From Heterodera schachtii (taxonomy: Eukaryota > Nematoda > Chromadorea > Rhabditida > Heteroderidae): a stretch of 64,000 bases of DNA. Under the pieces are notes generated by a model, which saw nothing but the letters and a program-made list of their open reading frames with translations, was not told the origin of the DNA and did not search any database. The first letter of the stretch is position 1. Each line of letters starts with the position of its first letter. The DNA lies in contig SIJG01000016.1 in NCBI GenBank assembly GCA_023374025.1, positions 577,844 through 641,843 of the forward strand. The letters run 5' to 3'. Below are positions 1 through 11,344 of this stretch, one piece after another. Made by a program: the position numbers and the translations under genes.

Positions 1-57
1 CTGAAATGATATCCCAAATTTGCCATGCGATCTGATCAAGCTCCCCTCTGTTGTCAG

Positions 58-1780
58 GAGGACGTGCTGCCCGTGCTCGTGCTGAACAGCAGCCACGTGG
101 TGCCTCCGACGGTGCCCTATTCGTCGCGGGAAAAGTCGGCGCTGCTTTACGCTGTCGGCGCGGCCAGCATCGTCAGCACTTTTCCGTTCAGTGCCCTGTA
201 CACGCGCTTCGGCGCTCGTTTCGTGTTCTTCGGCGCCGGCGTCGCCAGTGCCGTGGCCACCGCACTTTTGCCGTTGGCCGCCGCCCGCGGCATGGCCGCC
301 TTTCTCCTCGTCCGCTTCGTCCAAGTCACCTCCCCTCCCCAAATTTCCTATTTATTTCTTCATTTCATAAAGGGCTTTTCCTATGGCTCTATCTTTGCTG
401 CCATTGGTTTCGTTTGCCATCGTTGGGCGACTCTCCGCGAGCACGGCTTATTCTTGTTGATTTTATAATTCGTTCTTAATAAATAAATATTCAATCCTTT
501 TCAGGTCCTTTATGACTTGTTTTACGTCACTTTCCGTTGGGATGACTAATTATTTGGCTGCTTTTGTAAATTGTTTCAAATTACCAATAATTAATTTATA
601 GGCTCCTTTCGCTTTTAGATTAGCTCAACGCCTTCTTTGGGATGGCCTTGGGTTTATTACATTTTGGCTTTGTTCACTTTGCTTCCGTTCGTTTTGTGGC
701 TTTTTCTGTACTCTGATCAACCGGAAAAGCACCGATTTGTTGGTTTGTCCGAAAGGAAGGCAATTCTGAGGGACAAAACGGAGGCTGAGATTGTCCGCAG
801 TTGCAATATGCCATATTTGTTCGTTTTTTTAATTTATTTTTGCCTAATTGTCCCTTTTGTCTTTTAGCAAAATTCTGACCACTAAAATTGTCTTCGTCAT
901 TTGGTTCAATGCCTTCGCTGACATCGTTTCCGCTGTCTTTCTGATCACTTACCTCCCCACTTATGTGTCCAAAGTGCTCCATTACGGCGTTCGCGAGACG
1001 GGCATTTGGAGTTCGTTTCCGGCGGTTGTTCAGCTCCCATTACGGGTCCTTTTCGGCGTTTTGGCCGATAAAATCGGGTAATGTTTGCTTCCCTCAGTGT
1101 GTTAATTGCCTTTAATTACTCCTTTTTCATTTTGCTAATTAACTTTTCTTTCAGTTGTGCTAGTGAAGTGAACAAAATGCGCTTGTTCAATTCCATTGCC
1201 CTCGTTCTGTCCGCCTTTTTCTTTGTCCTCGTCGGTTTTGTCCCCGAAAATTTGCCTTTCGTTGCCATTCTCATTATGACGCTTAATTTGGCTGCGGTTG
1301 CGTGCAATACTGGTGGCTTCTACAAATGTGCCACTTTGGTCACTCGGTTGGTTTAAATCAATGGCCAATAAATGACAAATTCGGTAACGGGTTTTGAATG
1401 ATTGGTTAAACGGTAAAATTGCCTATTTTTATTGTTGTCACAGTGCCGAACACACGCGAAAGAATGGGGCCGAAAGAGGGGGAAAGGAGGGGAGAGAGGG
1501 CATTCCTTGTTTTGGATTTTGCCTACGATTTGACCAATCACTAATGACCGACCGATTTTGGCATTTTGCCCTTATATCTATCAGTCATGAGTAATTTCAA
1601 GAAATTTTTGATTTATTTAGTCAATACGCCCATTTTGTGGTTGCCGGAATTCAATTCGAAAAGTCTGTCACTTTGTTCGTCGCCCCCTTTCTCTACGCCC
1701 TTTTCATCTCCGATGAGTCTTCGCTCGTCCAATGGCGCGCCATTTTCATCGGAATGGCCGTCGTTTTACTCATTGTTTGA
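58..1780 (+). CDS. SLC17-type MFS anion transporter, 5' end missing
   Basis: Multi-pass transporter of the SLC17 (sodium-phosphate / vesicular glutamate transporter-like) group; substrate cannot be told. Exons I place at 58-324, 373-455, 505-565, 619-809, 868-1077, 1155-1346 and 1621-1780; phases close across all joins. Family signs: RFVQGFSYG, then a helix-rich block with GWPWVYYILALFTLLPF, YSDQPEKHRF, LPTYVSKVLHYG, and a last exon reading QYAHFVVAGIQFEKSVT followed by a terminal membrane helix and TGA. The join 809/868 needs a GC donor. The first exon begins at an AG acceptor, so the N-terminus lies off the left edge. Plus strand, no close co-oriented partner. Confidence 0.85.
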
Positions 1781-1883
1781 CTATTTAAATGATTAATGCA
1801 TGTGACCTTTATTAACAAATTGAAGGCAAATGCTTTTTTCGTCGTATTGGCAACCGATCAGCCGGCAGAATTTACAAAAGCGA

Positions 1884-2160
1884 AAAAGAAAAAGGACGAC
1901 GAAGAGAAAGGAGGAGAAGAGAAGGAAGAGAAAGAGGAGCAAAGAGAAATGAACGGAAGGAACGAATGACAAAAGGGAAAAGAAAAAGGACGACGAAGAG
2001 AAAGGAGGAGAAGAGAAGGAAGAGAAAGAGGAGCAAAGAGAAATGAACAGGAAGGAACGAATGACAAAAGGGAAAAGAAAAAGGACGACGAAGAGAAAGG
2101 AGGAGAAGAGAAGGAATAGAAAGAGGAGCAAAAGAGAAGAGAAATTAACCGAAGGAAATA
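1884..2160 (+). repeat. Polypurine minisatellite, about 94-base unit
   Basis: A purine-rich unit beginning AAAAGAAAAAGGACGACGAA recurs at about 1884, 1979 and 2072, giving nearly three copies. Units differ by small changes (for example AACGGAAGG against AACAGGAAGG). Confidence 0.85.
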
Positions 2161-3075
2161 ATAAAAGGACAAAAGCAAATTGGAAATATTAATTAAACTT
2201 TTATTAAAAAGAAAACGAAATTGGCAAAATTATCATTAAATTTCGAATTCTTTTCTCTGATTTCTTTGCCCTCTCACTTTTCTCTTCCCTTCCCCCTAAA
2301 TTATTTTTTATTTTATATAATTTTCCATTTATTTCTTTTTCCTTTCTTTTTCTCTTTTCTCTCTTTCCATTTCACCAATTCCTTGCGTTTACAATTAAAA
2401 AAGAAAAGAAAATTACACAAATTTTCTGAAGAATGGGCGAATTGGCCTTCATCAGCGTATTGCCACCACTTGCGGCTGGCACTAATTAGTGACTAATGAG
2501 TGATGTAATGAAAAAATTTGTTTGTTTTTTGTAGCGAAAAATAAAAGAAAACGCAAAGGGGGAGAGAAAAAAGAGAAAAATTGCTTCTCTTTTCCGCGTA
2601 TAAAGCGGTGGGCTCACCGACGAAAACCCAAAAAATTATGGGACCACCGAAGAGACGGACGGAAGTTTGAAAAAGGAAAGGAAAAATACCATGGCCCGGA
2701 AATCCCTCTCATTTGCTCATTTGGGATCTTTCATAGAAAAGTCCATTTGTAAAGGATGACACAGACCAACGACCGAAAGTGATCAGAGATCGATGCAATT
2801 AGAGAAAATTAGCGGGGGGGGGGCAATCGGTGCGTTTTGTGCCCCGCAAAGATTCGGCCCATTGAATGTGTTACGCCCATTCGACCACAGAAAAGAGAAA
2901 AGAAAAAAGGAAAAGGGAAGGCCAATTGGACGGTTTACCACTTCGGAGGCACCGCAGGCGAAACTTACAAATGTCACTTCACAACGCCAATGATCAGAAG
3001 GGGAGAAACCATTTTAACAGCAGAGAAAAAGAGAAAGAAAAAGTTAGTCACTGGGGAAATCGTAAATTAAAATTG

Positions 3076-3172
3076 GGGGGGGGGGCATTGGGGGAATCAC
3101 TTCGCCGGGGGGGGGGGGGGAATCACTTCGCCGGGGGGGGGGGGGGATCACTTCGCCACTTCGCCTCCCCTC
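3076..3172 (+). repeat. G-run repeat, about 27-base unit
   Basis: Runs of 10-14 G alternate with ATCACTTCGCC in about three tandem copies. Such runs could form quadruplexes and are prone to length change and sequencing error. Confidence 0.75.
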
Positions 3173-3694
3173 CCCGCCCATTTTAAATGCCATTTAACAA
3201 AAATTATTAAAACAATTGCTTACCATTTACAATAACCCAAATGCATTTGAATTTTAAACCTTTCATACAAATTTTGTGCTAATTGGCGAATGGTGTCATT
3301 TCTTTCAGTGAATTTTCCTTTCATTCCCTCATTTGCTTTCTTTTCACTTTTTTCTCCAATTGCCTTAATTGAATTGGTCACAATTTGTCCATCGTTTTGT
3401 CAGTTAATTGCTTGTTTAATGTTTAATTGGGCTGACTATGAACGGAAAGAAAACGCATTAAATCTCTTTCGAAGTCAAAATTAAATGACTTTAGAGATTT
3501 TCTGCAATTAACGCGCATCGAAATTTATTTTCCCATTGGTTTCTCTGATGATTTTCCATCTTTTCCCTTCCCTCTGTTTTCGTTTAGTGTAATTGTGTTT
3601 AATTTGGCGCAAAATTTGCTCTGGGCAACCGCCGCCCGCCGACCGCAACTTCCCCCCCCCTCCCCCACAAAGTGGCGAACAAACAAACAAACTC

Positions 3695-4585
3695 TTCCTT
3701 TTCTGCTCCTCCTCCTCCTCCTCCTCCTCCTCCTCCTCTTTCTCCTTTCCTCCTCTTCCTTTTCTGCTCCTCCTCCTCTTTCTCCTTTTCCTCCTCTTCC
3801 TTTCTTCTGCTTTTTCTTCCTCCTCATCCTCCTTTTCCTTTTCCTTTTCTGCTCCTCCTTTCTTCTTGCTCCTCATCCTCCTCTTCCTTTTCCTCCTCTT
3901 CCTTTTCTTCTTCTCCTTTTCTTCTTCCTCCTCATCCTCCTTTTCCTTTTCCTCCTCTTCCTTTTCTGCTCCTCCTCCTCTTCTCCTTTCCTCCTCTTCC
4001 TTTTCTTCTTCTCCTTTTCTTCTTCCTCCTCATCCTCCTTTTCCTTTCCTCCTCCTCCTTTACTCCTTTTTCTTTTCTGCTATCCCTCCTTTTGTTCCGC
4101 ACCTCCTCCTCATTTTGCTTTTCCTCCTCTTTCCTTTTCCTCCTCTTTCTTCTTTCTCCTCCTTTTACTCCTCCTTCTCATCCTCCTCTTCCTTTTCCTC
4201 CTTTTCTTTTCTGCTCCCCCTCCTTTTGTTCGTCCACCTCCTCCTTCTCATCCTCTTCCTCCTCCTTCTTTCCTTCTCTTCCTTTTACTCCGCCTTCTCA
4301 TCATCCTCTTCCTTTTCCTCCTTTTTCTCTTCTGCTCCCCCTCCTTTTGTTCCGCACCTCCTCCTCATTTTGCTTTCCTCCTCTTTTTTCCTCCTCTTTC
4401 TTTCTTTCTTTCTCCTCCTTTTACTCCTCCTCTCATCTCCTCTTCCTTTTCCTCCTTTTGCTTTTCTGCTCCCCCTCCTTTTGTTCCTCCACCTCCTCCT
4501 CCTCTTCCACCTCTTTCTTTCCTTCTCCTCCTTTTACTCCTCCTTCTCATCCTCTTCCTCCTCCTTCTTTCCCCCCTCCTCCGCT
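3695..4585 (+). repeat. 0.9 kb polypyrimidine (CT-rich) tract
   Basis: Nearly pure C/T on the plus strand for about 890 bases, made of CTCCT and CTTCC words with near-repeats of blocks ending in TTTTGTTCCGCACC. All three forward frames are open only because stop codons need A or G on this strand. I do not call a gene. Confidence 0.9.
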
Positions 4586-5442
4586 GATCAGCAACCCTTC
4601 ACAACCATCGCAACGGCGGCGCCTTTCTTTTCGCCCACCTCAACAATTGATTTGTTTGTTTTTCCAAGAAACAAAACTTTCAGTCGCTTTTCTTTCCAAA
4701 TTAGTAAAAACAAAAATATATTTAAATAATTCTCATTACTTGTTAATTAGTTTTTGAATTGATTAGTCTTTCCCCTTCTTCTTTTTTTGGCTCCTTTCTT
4801 AAGTAAAAAGCTTTTTTGGTTTTGCGAAAAAGGCAATTAAATCGAAATGAAATTGAAAATAATTTGAAATGAAAATTGAAAATAGAAATGGAATTGGAAA
4901 TGATTGTCCATTTTAACTTAAGCTTCTGCTGATCAAAAATGAATTCCTCATCATTACACCATTCATTCGTTCTTTCATTCCTTCGTTTTCCCCAAATGAC
5001 CTTGTGATTTGACGAATGAATGACTGACTGATTGGACAAACCATTCATTTTGTATTCCTTGAAAATTCGAAATTCACTCACAATTATTTGGTATTTTATG
5101 GTTTTCTACCGTCCCCCCCCCCTCCCCTAATTTCGTTTTCCGTCCTTTATTCGATTCGTTTAATTCCGTCGTTTCCTCCATAATCGGCTTAGTTTTTGTT
5201 TTGTTAAAAAAAAATTTTTTTTTGTTATTTCGTTGTTCTATTTGTCGTTTCGGCACTTAACCCTTTGTAACTTTTTCTTCAAACACATCAAAATTAAACC
5301 TTCATTTTATGATCATTTAAATTGCAATTAAGCCAATTCAAAGGGAAAACATTGACAAAATCATATGCATTTTCGAAACTTGCTTTTAGAAAACGCATCC
5401 ATAGAAGGCTTTGTTAATTATTTATTTCTTAAAGGCTAACAC

Positions 5443-6002
5443 ATACCGTATATTCTCTAATTATCCCCCCGGGTATTATTGTTCCACCTCCTCAGAAATG
5501 GGGGGGATTATTAGATACGGAGGGATAAATGGAGACGGGGGGATTATTTTTCGACTGATTTATTAATGAAAAACATTTTGAAATTTTTTGACGCCAAAAA
5601 TGTAATCGCGTCAAAAAAAATCATTTTTTTGTTGCATTTTGTTAAGATTCTGAATTTTGCGTAAATTGAAAAATTCCAAAAATATTTACAAAACATTGAC
5701 AAAACCCCCCAAAATATTCAAACACGAATATGAAATTCGGATCCCGGTGAAGTAAGTGATTTTTCTTTATTATTTTTGCATGTTTATTAAACATTTAAAT
5801 AAGTTTCGATTTTAAATTAATTAATTTTTATTAAAATTTTAAAAGAAATTATTTTTTCGGAAAAATAAAAATTCTATTTATCCCCCCGGGAGAATAAATG
5901 GATACAGGAGGATTATTGTTCAACCTCCTCAGAAAGGGGGGGGGGGATAATTGGAGACAGTGGGATTAATGGAGACAGGGGGATAATTAGAGAATACGGT
6001 AT
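5443..6002. mobile_element. MITE-like element with terminal inverted repeats
   Basis: The left end begins ATACCGTATATTCTCTAATT and the right end finishes as the inverse, AATTAGAGAATACGGTAT. Inside each end lies a second repeated word, CCACCTCCTCAGAAA (left) or AACCTCCTCAGAAA (right), plus G/C runs. About 560 bases, no coding capacity, so non-autonomous. I could not define a clear target-site duplication. Confidence 0.75.
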
Positions 6003-6367
6003 GCGTTGTGTAAGTGTAAATCCCTTTCAAAAATGCATTTTAATAATAATGCGTTTAAAAGTGTCCACCGTTCAAATGCCTAATTTGCCCATTTGCCCGT
6101 AATTACCCCCCGCCCCCTCCCCCCTCTTTCGTTCGTTCGTTCCCTCAAATTTCGCTCCCCACTCTCTCTCTGTGCAACATTTGCGGGGATTTGCCGCCGC
6201 TGTGCGTCCGATTGATTGTCCTCCGTTTTCGTCCCCCCCCCCCCGACGAATGCCATCGAAACGAATGACCCATTTCCCATTTTCTGTTGTGAAAGTGTGC
6301 AAAAGTTTATTCATCGATTGTCGTCAAAAACAGCTACATTCATTTTCAATTATTTTATTTTTTTAGA
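6003..6367. other. Spacer before CD36 gene 1
   Basis: No gene seen. It ends with a T-rich tract and AG directly before the CD36 start codon at 6368, consistent with a spliced-leader acceptor. Confidence 0.5.
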
Positions 6368-8808
6368 ATGGGCGAGAGTAAATTTTCTAAAAAGTTTTTT
6401 CTTACGACAATTCAGCAGCGATGGCGCCAAGCGGCGATTGGCTCCATTTTAATTTTGGTATCCAATGGCACTTTTTAACACCTTCCCATTCCATTCCCTT
6501 AAGGCCGGCATTTTTCTGATCTCTGTGTCACTTTACTTTTTACTCGGTTCAATCATCGAAATTTACATAAGAAAGGTGGGAAAATGCTAATATTATATAT
6601 AATTAAAATATTAATTAATTAATTAATTGCCAATCCAATCACAAATTGTTTACTTTTTGCTTTTGTGAATGTGTTTTTACTCTTCATTTTTAAGAAACCT
6701 TCCCCATAATGAGAAGGGCAACTATTTTTATTGTATCCTTTGAACATTAAATTTTGGTTTGGGAATCGGAAAACCCTTCCCCTTGCCCACGGGCGATGGT
6801 TTTGTCCATATAAAATTTTCTGAATTTTTGAATTTCATCTATTCCTCAGTTCGACTTTTTAGACTTCCGTCCTCACAGAAGGGACCATCATTTTGTCCAA
6901 ATGGTCCGACCCGACGTATTTCATCCGCACCCAAATGTACACCTTCACGGTGCGCAACCCCGACGAAATCACCCACGGGGCCATCCCTTCGGTGAAGCGG
7001 CAAGGGCCCTATTCGTTTGACCAAATTCAAAAGCGGAAAATCCACCAAATTGTCAATGGAACTGTGCAGTTCGAGACGCTGCAGTCCTACCACTTCAACG
7101 AGGAGGCCAGCTGTGCCGAGTGCTTTTTGTACAACCGAATTTGGATCCCCAATTTGGTCTATCAGAAATTTGTGGAGGCGGCCTCCAAACCGGCGATGAG
7201 AGTGCGTTTTGACCTTCGGCAGTCATTTTGCCGCTTCGTCTCGCTTTGCTTCTATCCCGGCACTTCCCTTTAGCCCGCCCTCGCCGCTGTGGCAATGCAA
7301 ACGCCCTTTTTGGAAGGTGGAAGTGGCCGAGCTGCTCTACGACGGCTACAAGGACCCTTTTCTGGACCAAATCTGCTCTTTGCCCGTCGTAAACTTCGTC
7401 TGTGAACAAATTCTGCATTTGCCGGACCGAATCGGACTTTTCTATAAAGTCAGGACATATAATTTGCAAATTTTAATTCAACGAACAAATAATGTTCAGA
7501 AAAATGGGACAGCGAACGGAGTTTTCGTTGTGGAGGACGGACACACCGAAAACTCGGAGAGTTTGGGCAGAATTTTGTCGTGGAAAGGCTCCAAAAGCCT
7601 TCCCGACTATTGGTGGGAAGGGGACCAAGCACTGCAAATAAACGGTGGGGATGATAAGCATTCGCTATCCGTCACTGGCCATTCGCCTCCTTTTGAGGTA
7701 CGGACGGAAGTTTGTTGCCCCCGTACATTGACAAAAGTGAACGCCTCCGCGTATTTGTGGCGGATATGTGCCGTTCGCTCGACTTTGTCTTCCAAAAAGA
7801 GGTCGAATACGATGGCGTCAAGGCCTACCGATTCGTTGTCCCAAAAGACAACTGGGGTAATTAGAGGCAATTAATTAATTAATTTCTTCCCTTTTATTTT
7901 AAGATTGGTCATTGGATTGGAACAAAGGCTTTTGCAATTCGGACAATCCCAAGAAATTTTTCCCCGAGCAAAATTCCGCCGATTGTCTTCCGTCCGGCCT
8001 TTTGGACGTGTCGCGTTGTCAGCCCGGTCGGGTCGTCCCGCCCCTTTTCCTTTTGAATTTTGAAATTGAAGGCGAACCGCCAGTTGTCATCAGTCAGCCG
8101 AACTTTCTGTACGCGCCGGAATTCGTTCAGAAATCAATCGACGGAATTCGTCAGCCCGTGCAGGAATTAGACCAAATTGAGGTGGGCATTTGGTGAATGG
8201 AGAATTGTTTTGAATTGAAAGTGTTCAGATTGACATCGAACCTCGGCTTGGCACTCTTTTGCAGGCCCATCGACGCTTTCTCATTTCCATTTCGATGTGG
8301 CACGGCGTCAACATTACGCTGTCGTAAGTGCCACCCCAACAAACTTTTTGAATTTTAAAAATATTTAGCGATTTAAAAAACTTCCGAAATAGCATTGTGC
8401 CTGTGCTCGAAGTTGATGAACATGTAAAAGATAAAATTGAACATTGAAACTCATTGATTGGTCAATTGGTTTTGGCAGATTCACATCGATGAGCCCAATT
8501 TGAATTTGATCAAAACGAAATTGGTCCAAACTGAGAAATTCGTCTCTTCCGGCTGCATTTTCACTGCCATTCTTTCGCTGGTGGCAATTGCCGTCGTTTC
8601 CGTCATTTTCATCCGGCGTCAATTGGTTGCTTTGGCGATTAGCATAATTAACTGATTACATGTTGAATTTGTTTTCCAGGGGAGCTCCAACTCCGAGAAA
8701 TTCTCTTCGCCCGCCGCGGTCGCCGCCGATGGGAGTCGCCGTTCGGGCGCCGTTTCGCCCATTCCTTTGTCAGTGCCCAAATCCAATGGCACGGACCTTC
8801 GCCAATGA
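6368..8808 (+). CDS. CD36/SCARB family scavenger receptor, gene 1
   Basis: Two-pass membrane glycoprotein of the CD36/LIMP-2 class, which bind and move lipids or lipoproteins. Exons: 6368-6457, 6504-6575, 6863-7201, 7274-7448, 7500-7644, 7698-7856, 7904-8181, 8229-8323, 8369-8423, 8479-8625, 8680-8808. N-terminal helix in exons 1-2; ectodomain words RQGPYSF, ELLYDGYKDPF, PDRIGLFY, INGTDGSLLPPYIDKSERL, CLPSGLLDVSRCQPG, ISQPNF; C-terminal helix in exon 10 and a short polar tail. Start chosen because a T-rich AG site lies just before it. Odd point: exon 4 is 175 bases, one too many; the family match switches frame near 7311-7320 (PFLE to VEVAELL). Either a frameshift or a base error. Its 3' part from about 8174 is the left breakpoint of the tandem duplication. 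Confidence 0.88.
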
Positions 8809-9445
8809 TTCACAAACGAAATTCGCTCACTTTCACTTCCGTTGATTCGATTTGTGCTCAATCTCTCTTTTCCATGCTTTGCCTTACGATTTTCGTTCTT
8901 CATTTTTCTCCAAATTCAGTCGATTAATTTGATTTTCTGATTCGCAACCCACCAAAACTTCTAATTTCATTTGTCAATCGGGTCACCACCACCACCAATC
9001 GCAAAAAATGACATGTCCTGTCATAAGACCTTACAATTTAATTCCTTTTTATTTTATATTTTTATCATTTTCATCTTTTTATGTTCAAATTAGGAGTATA
9101 GTGCTCTGCAAGTAACAATTTAAATTCAATCGGACATATAATTGTTTTATTTGTTTTTGTAAATAAATTTATTTTCAAGGGTTGCCGCAATTTCTCTTAT
9201 AAGCATTTGAGGGGAGGGGTCGTTTTAGTACTGACACACTTTAAAACTTTCTTAGAAAACAACCAAATTAGATATAACGATTCTCTATTAGCCTACGAAG
9301 TTGGGCCGTTTTTTAAATATTTTTACATATTCTAGAAATTTTCAACATTTACTGTAATAATTTAAAAAAATAAATTAAGAGACTTTGGAATGTATTTTAG
9401 AATTTTTTGATCTATTTTGCTTCTAATAATCCAATTGAATTTAGC

Positions 9446-10293
9446 GGTAACATGTGATTTCGTCAGAAGTGATTTCGTCAGTGAGTGATTTCGTCAGCAG
9501 TGATTTCGTCAGTAAGGGATTTCGTCAGTGATAATAATCATTTTTTACGAAAAAAATATTTATTTTTTCATAAATTAAAATTCGTTCGATATTTAAATTC
9601 TAAATAAAATTATTTGCTCGATTGTCAACCTATATTTGGGCCGGTCATTTACATATCATAAATAATTAGTATTTGTACCTCGTCTTTGCTACTTTTATCT
9701 CCTGTATGTTCATTTCTATGTGGTCGCCAGCCATTCATTATTCATTTTCTCGGAATTTCGCTTTTAAATTCATTACCAGGGATGGAGCAGGACCGTGATC
9801 AGCAACCGCGACAATTTGAATATGCCATGCGCGGTCCGCGATCGCGGGATAATTCTGTCCGAGCTCCACCCCTGTTTCTTACTAATAATTTTGTTGTTTT
9901 GCATTTTGAGTATGTTGATGCTCTTAGTCATTTTTCTGTCTGCAAATCAAATCATAGACGTCAACCGAGCATGTATGAAGCGAACATTTACTTTTTCGTG
10001 TGGGTACGAATAGCTGATTTTCGCGTAGCCCAGCTTACGGAATAAGTGGGCACATGAAAGCGCAATTGAAATGGGTTCTGCAGGGCAACAATTTGAGAAT
10101 ATTTGCAGAGGATTTTGTAAATCGTGAATCGTTAGAATATTTACAAGTCTGTTCTTACCAATCGACTTTTTGAATTTTTTGTAGTTTTTGGCAAGGTGTA
10201 CGCTTTTTTATGAATTAATTTCTACTGACGGAATCACTCACTGACGAAATCACTTACTGACGAAATCAATCACTGACGAAATCACCGGGAACC
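9446..10293. mobile_element. Non-autonomous Mutator- or Merlin-like DNA transposon
   Basis: 848 bases flanked by a 9-base direct repeat GAATTTAGC (9437-9445 and 10294-10302). The empty site is preserved in copy 2, which reads straight through a single GAATTTAGC near 17213-17221. Ends are GGTAAC...and the inverse of GGTTCC..., and share GTGATTTCGTCAG. That word recurs about five times at the left end and about four times inverted at the right end. No transposase is visible. A 9-base duplication and GG ends fit Mutator-like or Merlin-like elements. Confidence 0.9.
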
Positions 10294-10403
10294 GAATTTA
10301 GCTGATGGGGGCCGTTCTAATAGAGGTTTTTTGGAAAAATGCCAAAATATGGAAATATGGACATAAATCGCGAAATATGGAAAATATGGATGCTTAAAAC
10401 GGT

Positions 10404-11018
10404 AAAATTGCCGAATACGGTATCGGCTCAAAATCGCACAAAAACATTTTTATAAGTTTTCTTAGGTGCTGAGAACGATAGAAAAGCTTAAATTGGGCGC
10501 GGAAAAGCATTTAAACCGGTTTTTGAACCGGTTCAAAACTCGAAAAATTGAGGGGAAAATGGGGTTCCTGGCATTTTAAAACGATTAAAATCGGGGAAAT
10601 TTGGTATCATTCGAAAACTCTTGATGAGCTAAGTCTAAAAAACAAGGTATAGATTCGAACCAATCCATCTAAGCACAGGGACAACTGAGTCCCAGTGAGA
10701 CACTTCAGGAAGAAAAATAACAATTAAAAGCAAAAATCACGCAAAAAGGAGCATGCGACGACGGACTAGGCTCTAGGCTTAAGCTTAGGCTCATTTTTAG
10801 ACTTAACTCATCAAGATATTTCGAATGATACCAAATTTGTCTGTGTTTGATCTTTTTAAAAGGTCAGGAGGCCACCTTTTCCTCAATTTTTCGAGTTTTA
10901 AACCGGTTTAAATGCTTTCCTCGCCCAATTGTAAGCTTTTCTATCGTTCTCAGCACCTAAGAAAACCTATAAACGTGTTTTTAGGCTATTTTGAATTGAT
11001 ACCGTATTCGGCAATTTT
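10404..11018. mobile_element. Foldback element A, copy 1
   Basis: Two inverted arms of about 225-238 bases (10404-10641 and 10794-11018) flank a spacer of about 150 bases. Shared words include AAAATTGCCGAATACGGTAT, TTCTTAGGTGCTGAGAACGA and GATGAGCTAAGTCT, the last with one change in the right arm. No coding capacity. Confidence 0.85.
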
Positions 11019-11344
11019 TCCCTAAAAACATGTTTTTCGTGCGTTTCAGACCTCCCACAATTCAGGAAAAAATGGATTTCCATATAATTCCGAACCCTAA
11101 TTATAATATGAAATATTTTATTGTTTTAAATTTTCGATAAACCAAAAATTATAAAAATTGCAGGGTTTTTACGGTCGCTGATTAGTGATCACTGATCAAG
11201 AAACTGACATTCATCATTTAGGCCAATTTCGAACTCCGGACCAAACTCGATTTCGAGTAAAATGTCTAGCAATAAGTCCAAAATGTTTTAAAATTTACAT
11301 TTATGTTCAAATTCGTATAGAAAGACCAAGTTTTTAAAAAATTA

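Larger units (their letters stand above)
1781..5442. other. Gene-poor, repeat-rich spacer
   Basis: I see no convincing gene here. It holds a polypurine minisatellite, G-run repeats and a long polypyrimidine tract (listed separately), between AT-rich non-coding DNA. Open frames in the purine and pyrimidine tracts are composition artefacts. Confidence 0.6.

Noticed and set aside
1793..2178. Minus-strand Ser/Phe/Leu-rich frames
   Set aside because: Complement of the polypurine minisatellite; composition artefact.
3593..4757. Three overlapping forward open frames of 330-378 codons, Ser/Leu/Pro/Phe-rich
   Set aside because: They lie in the polypyrimidine tract, where stop codons cannot occur by composition; no splice or family support.
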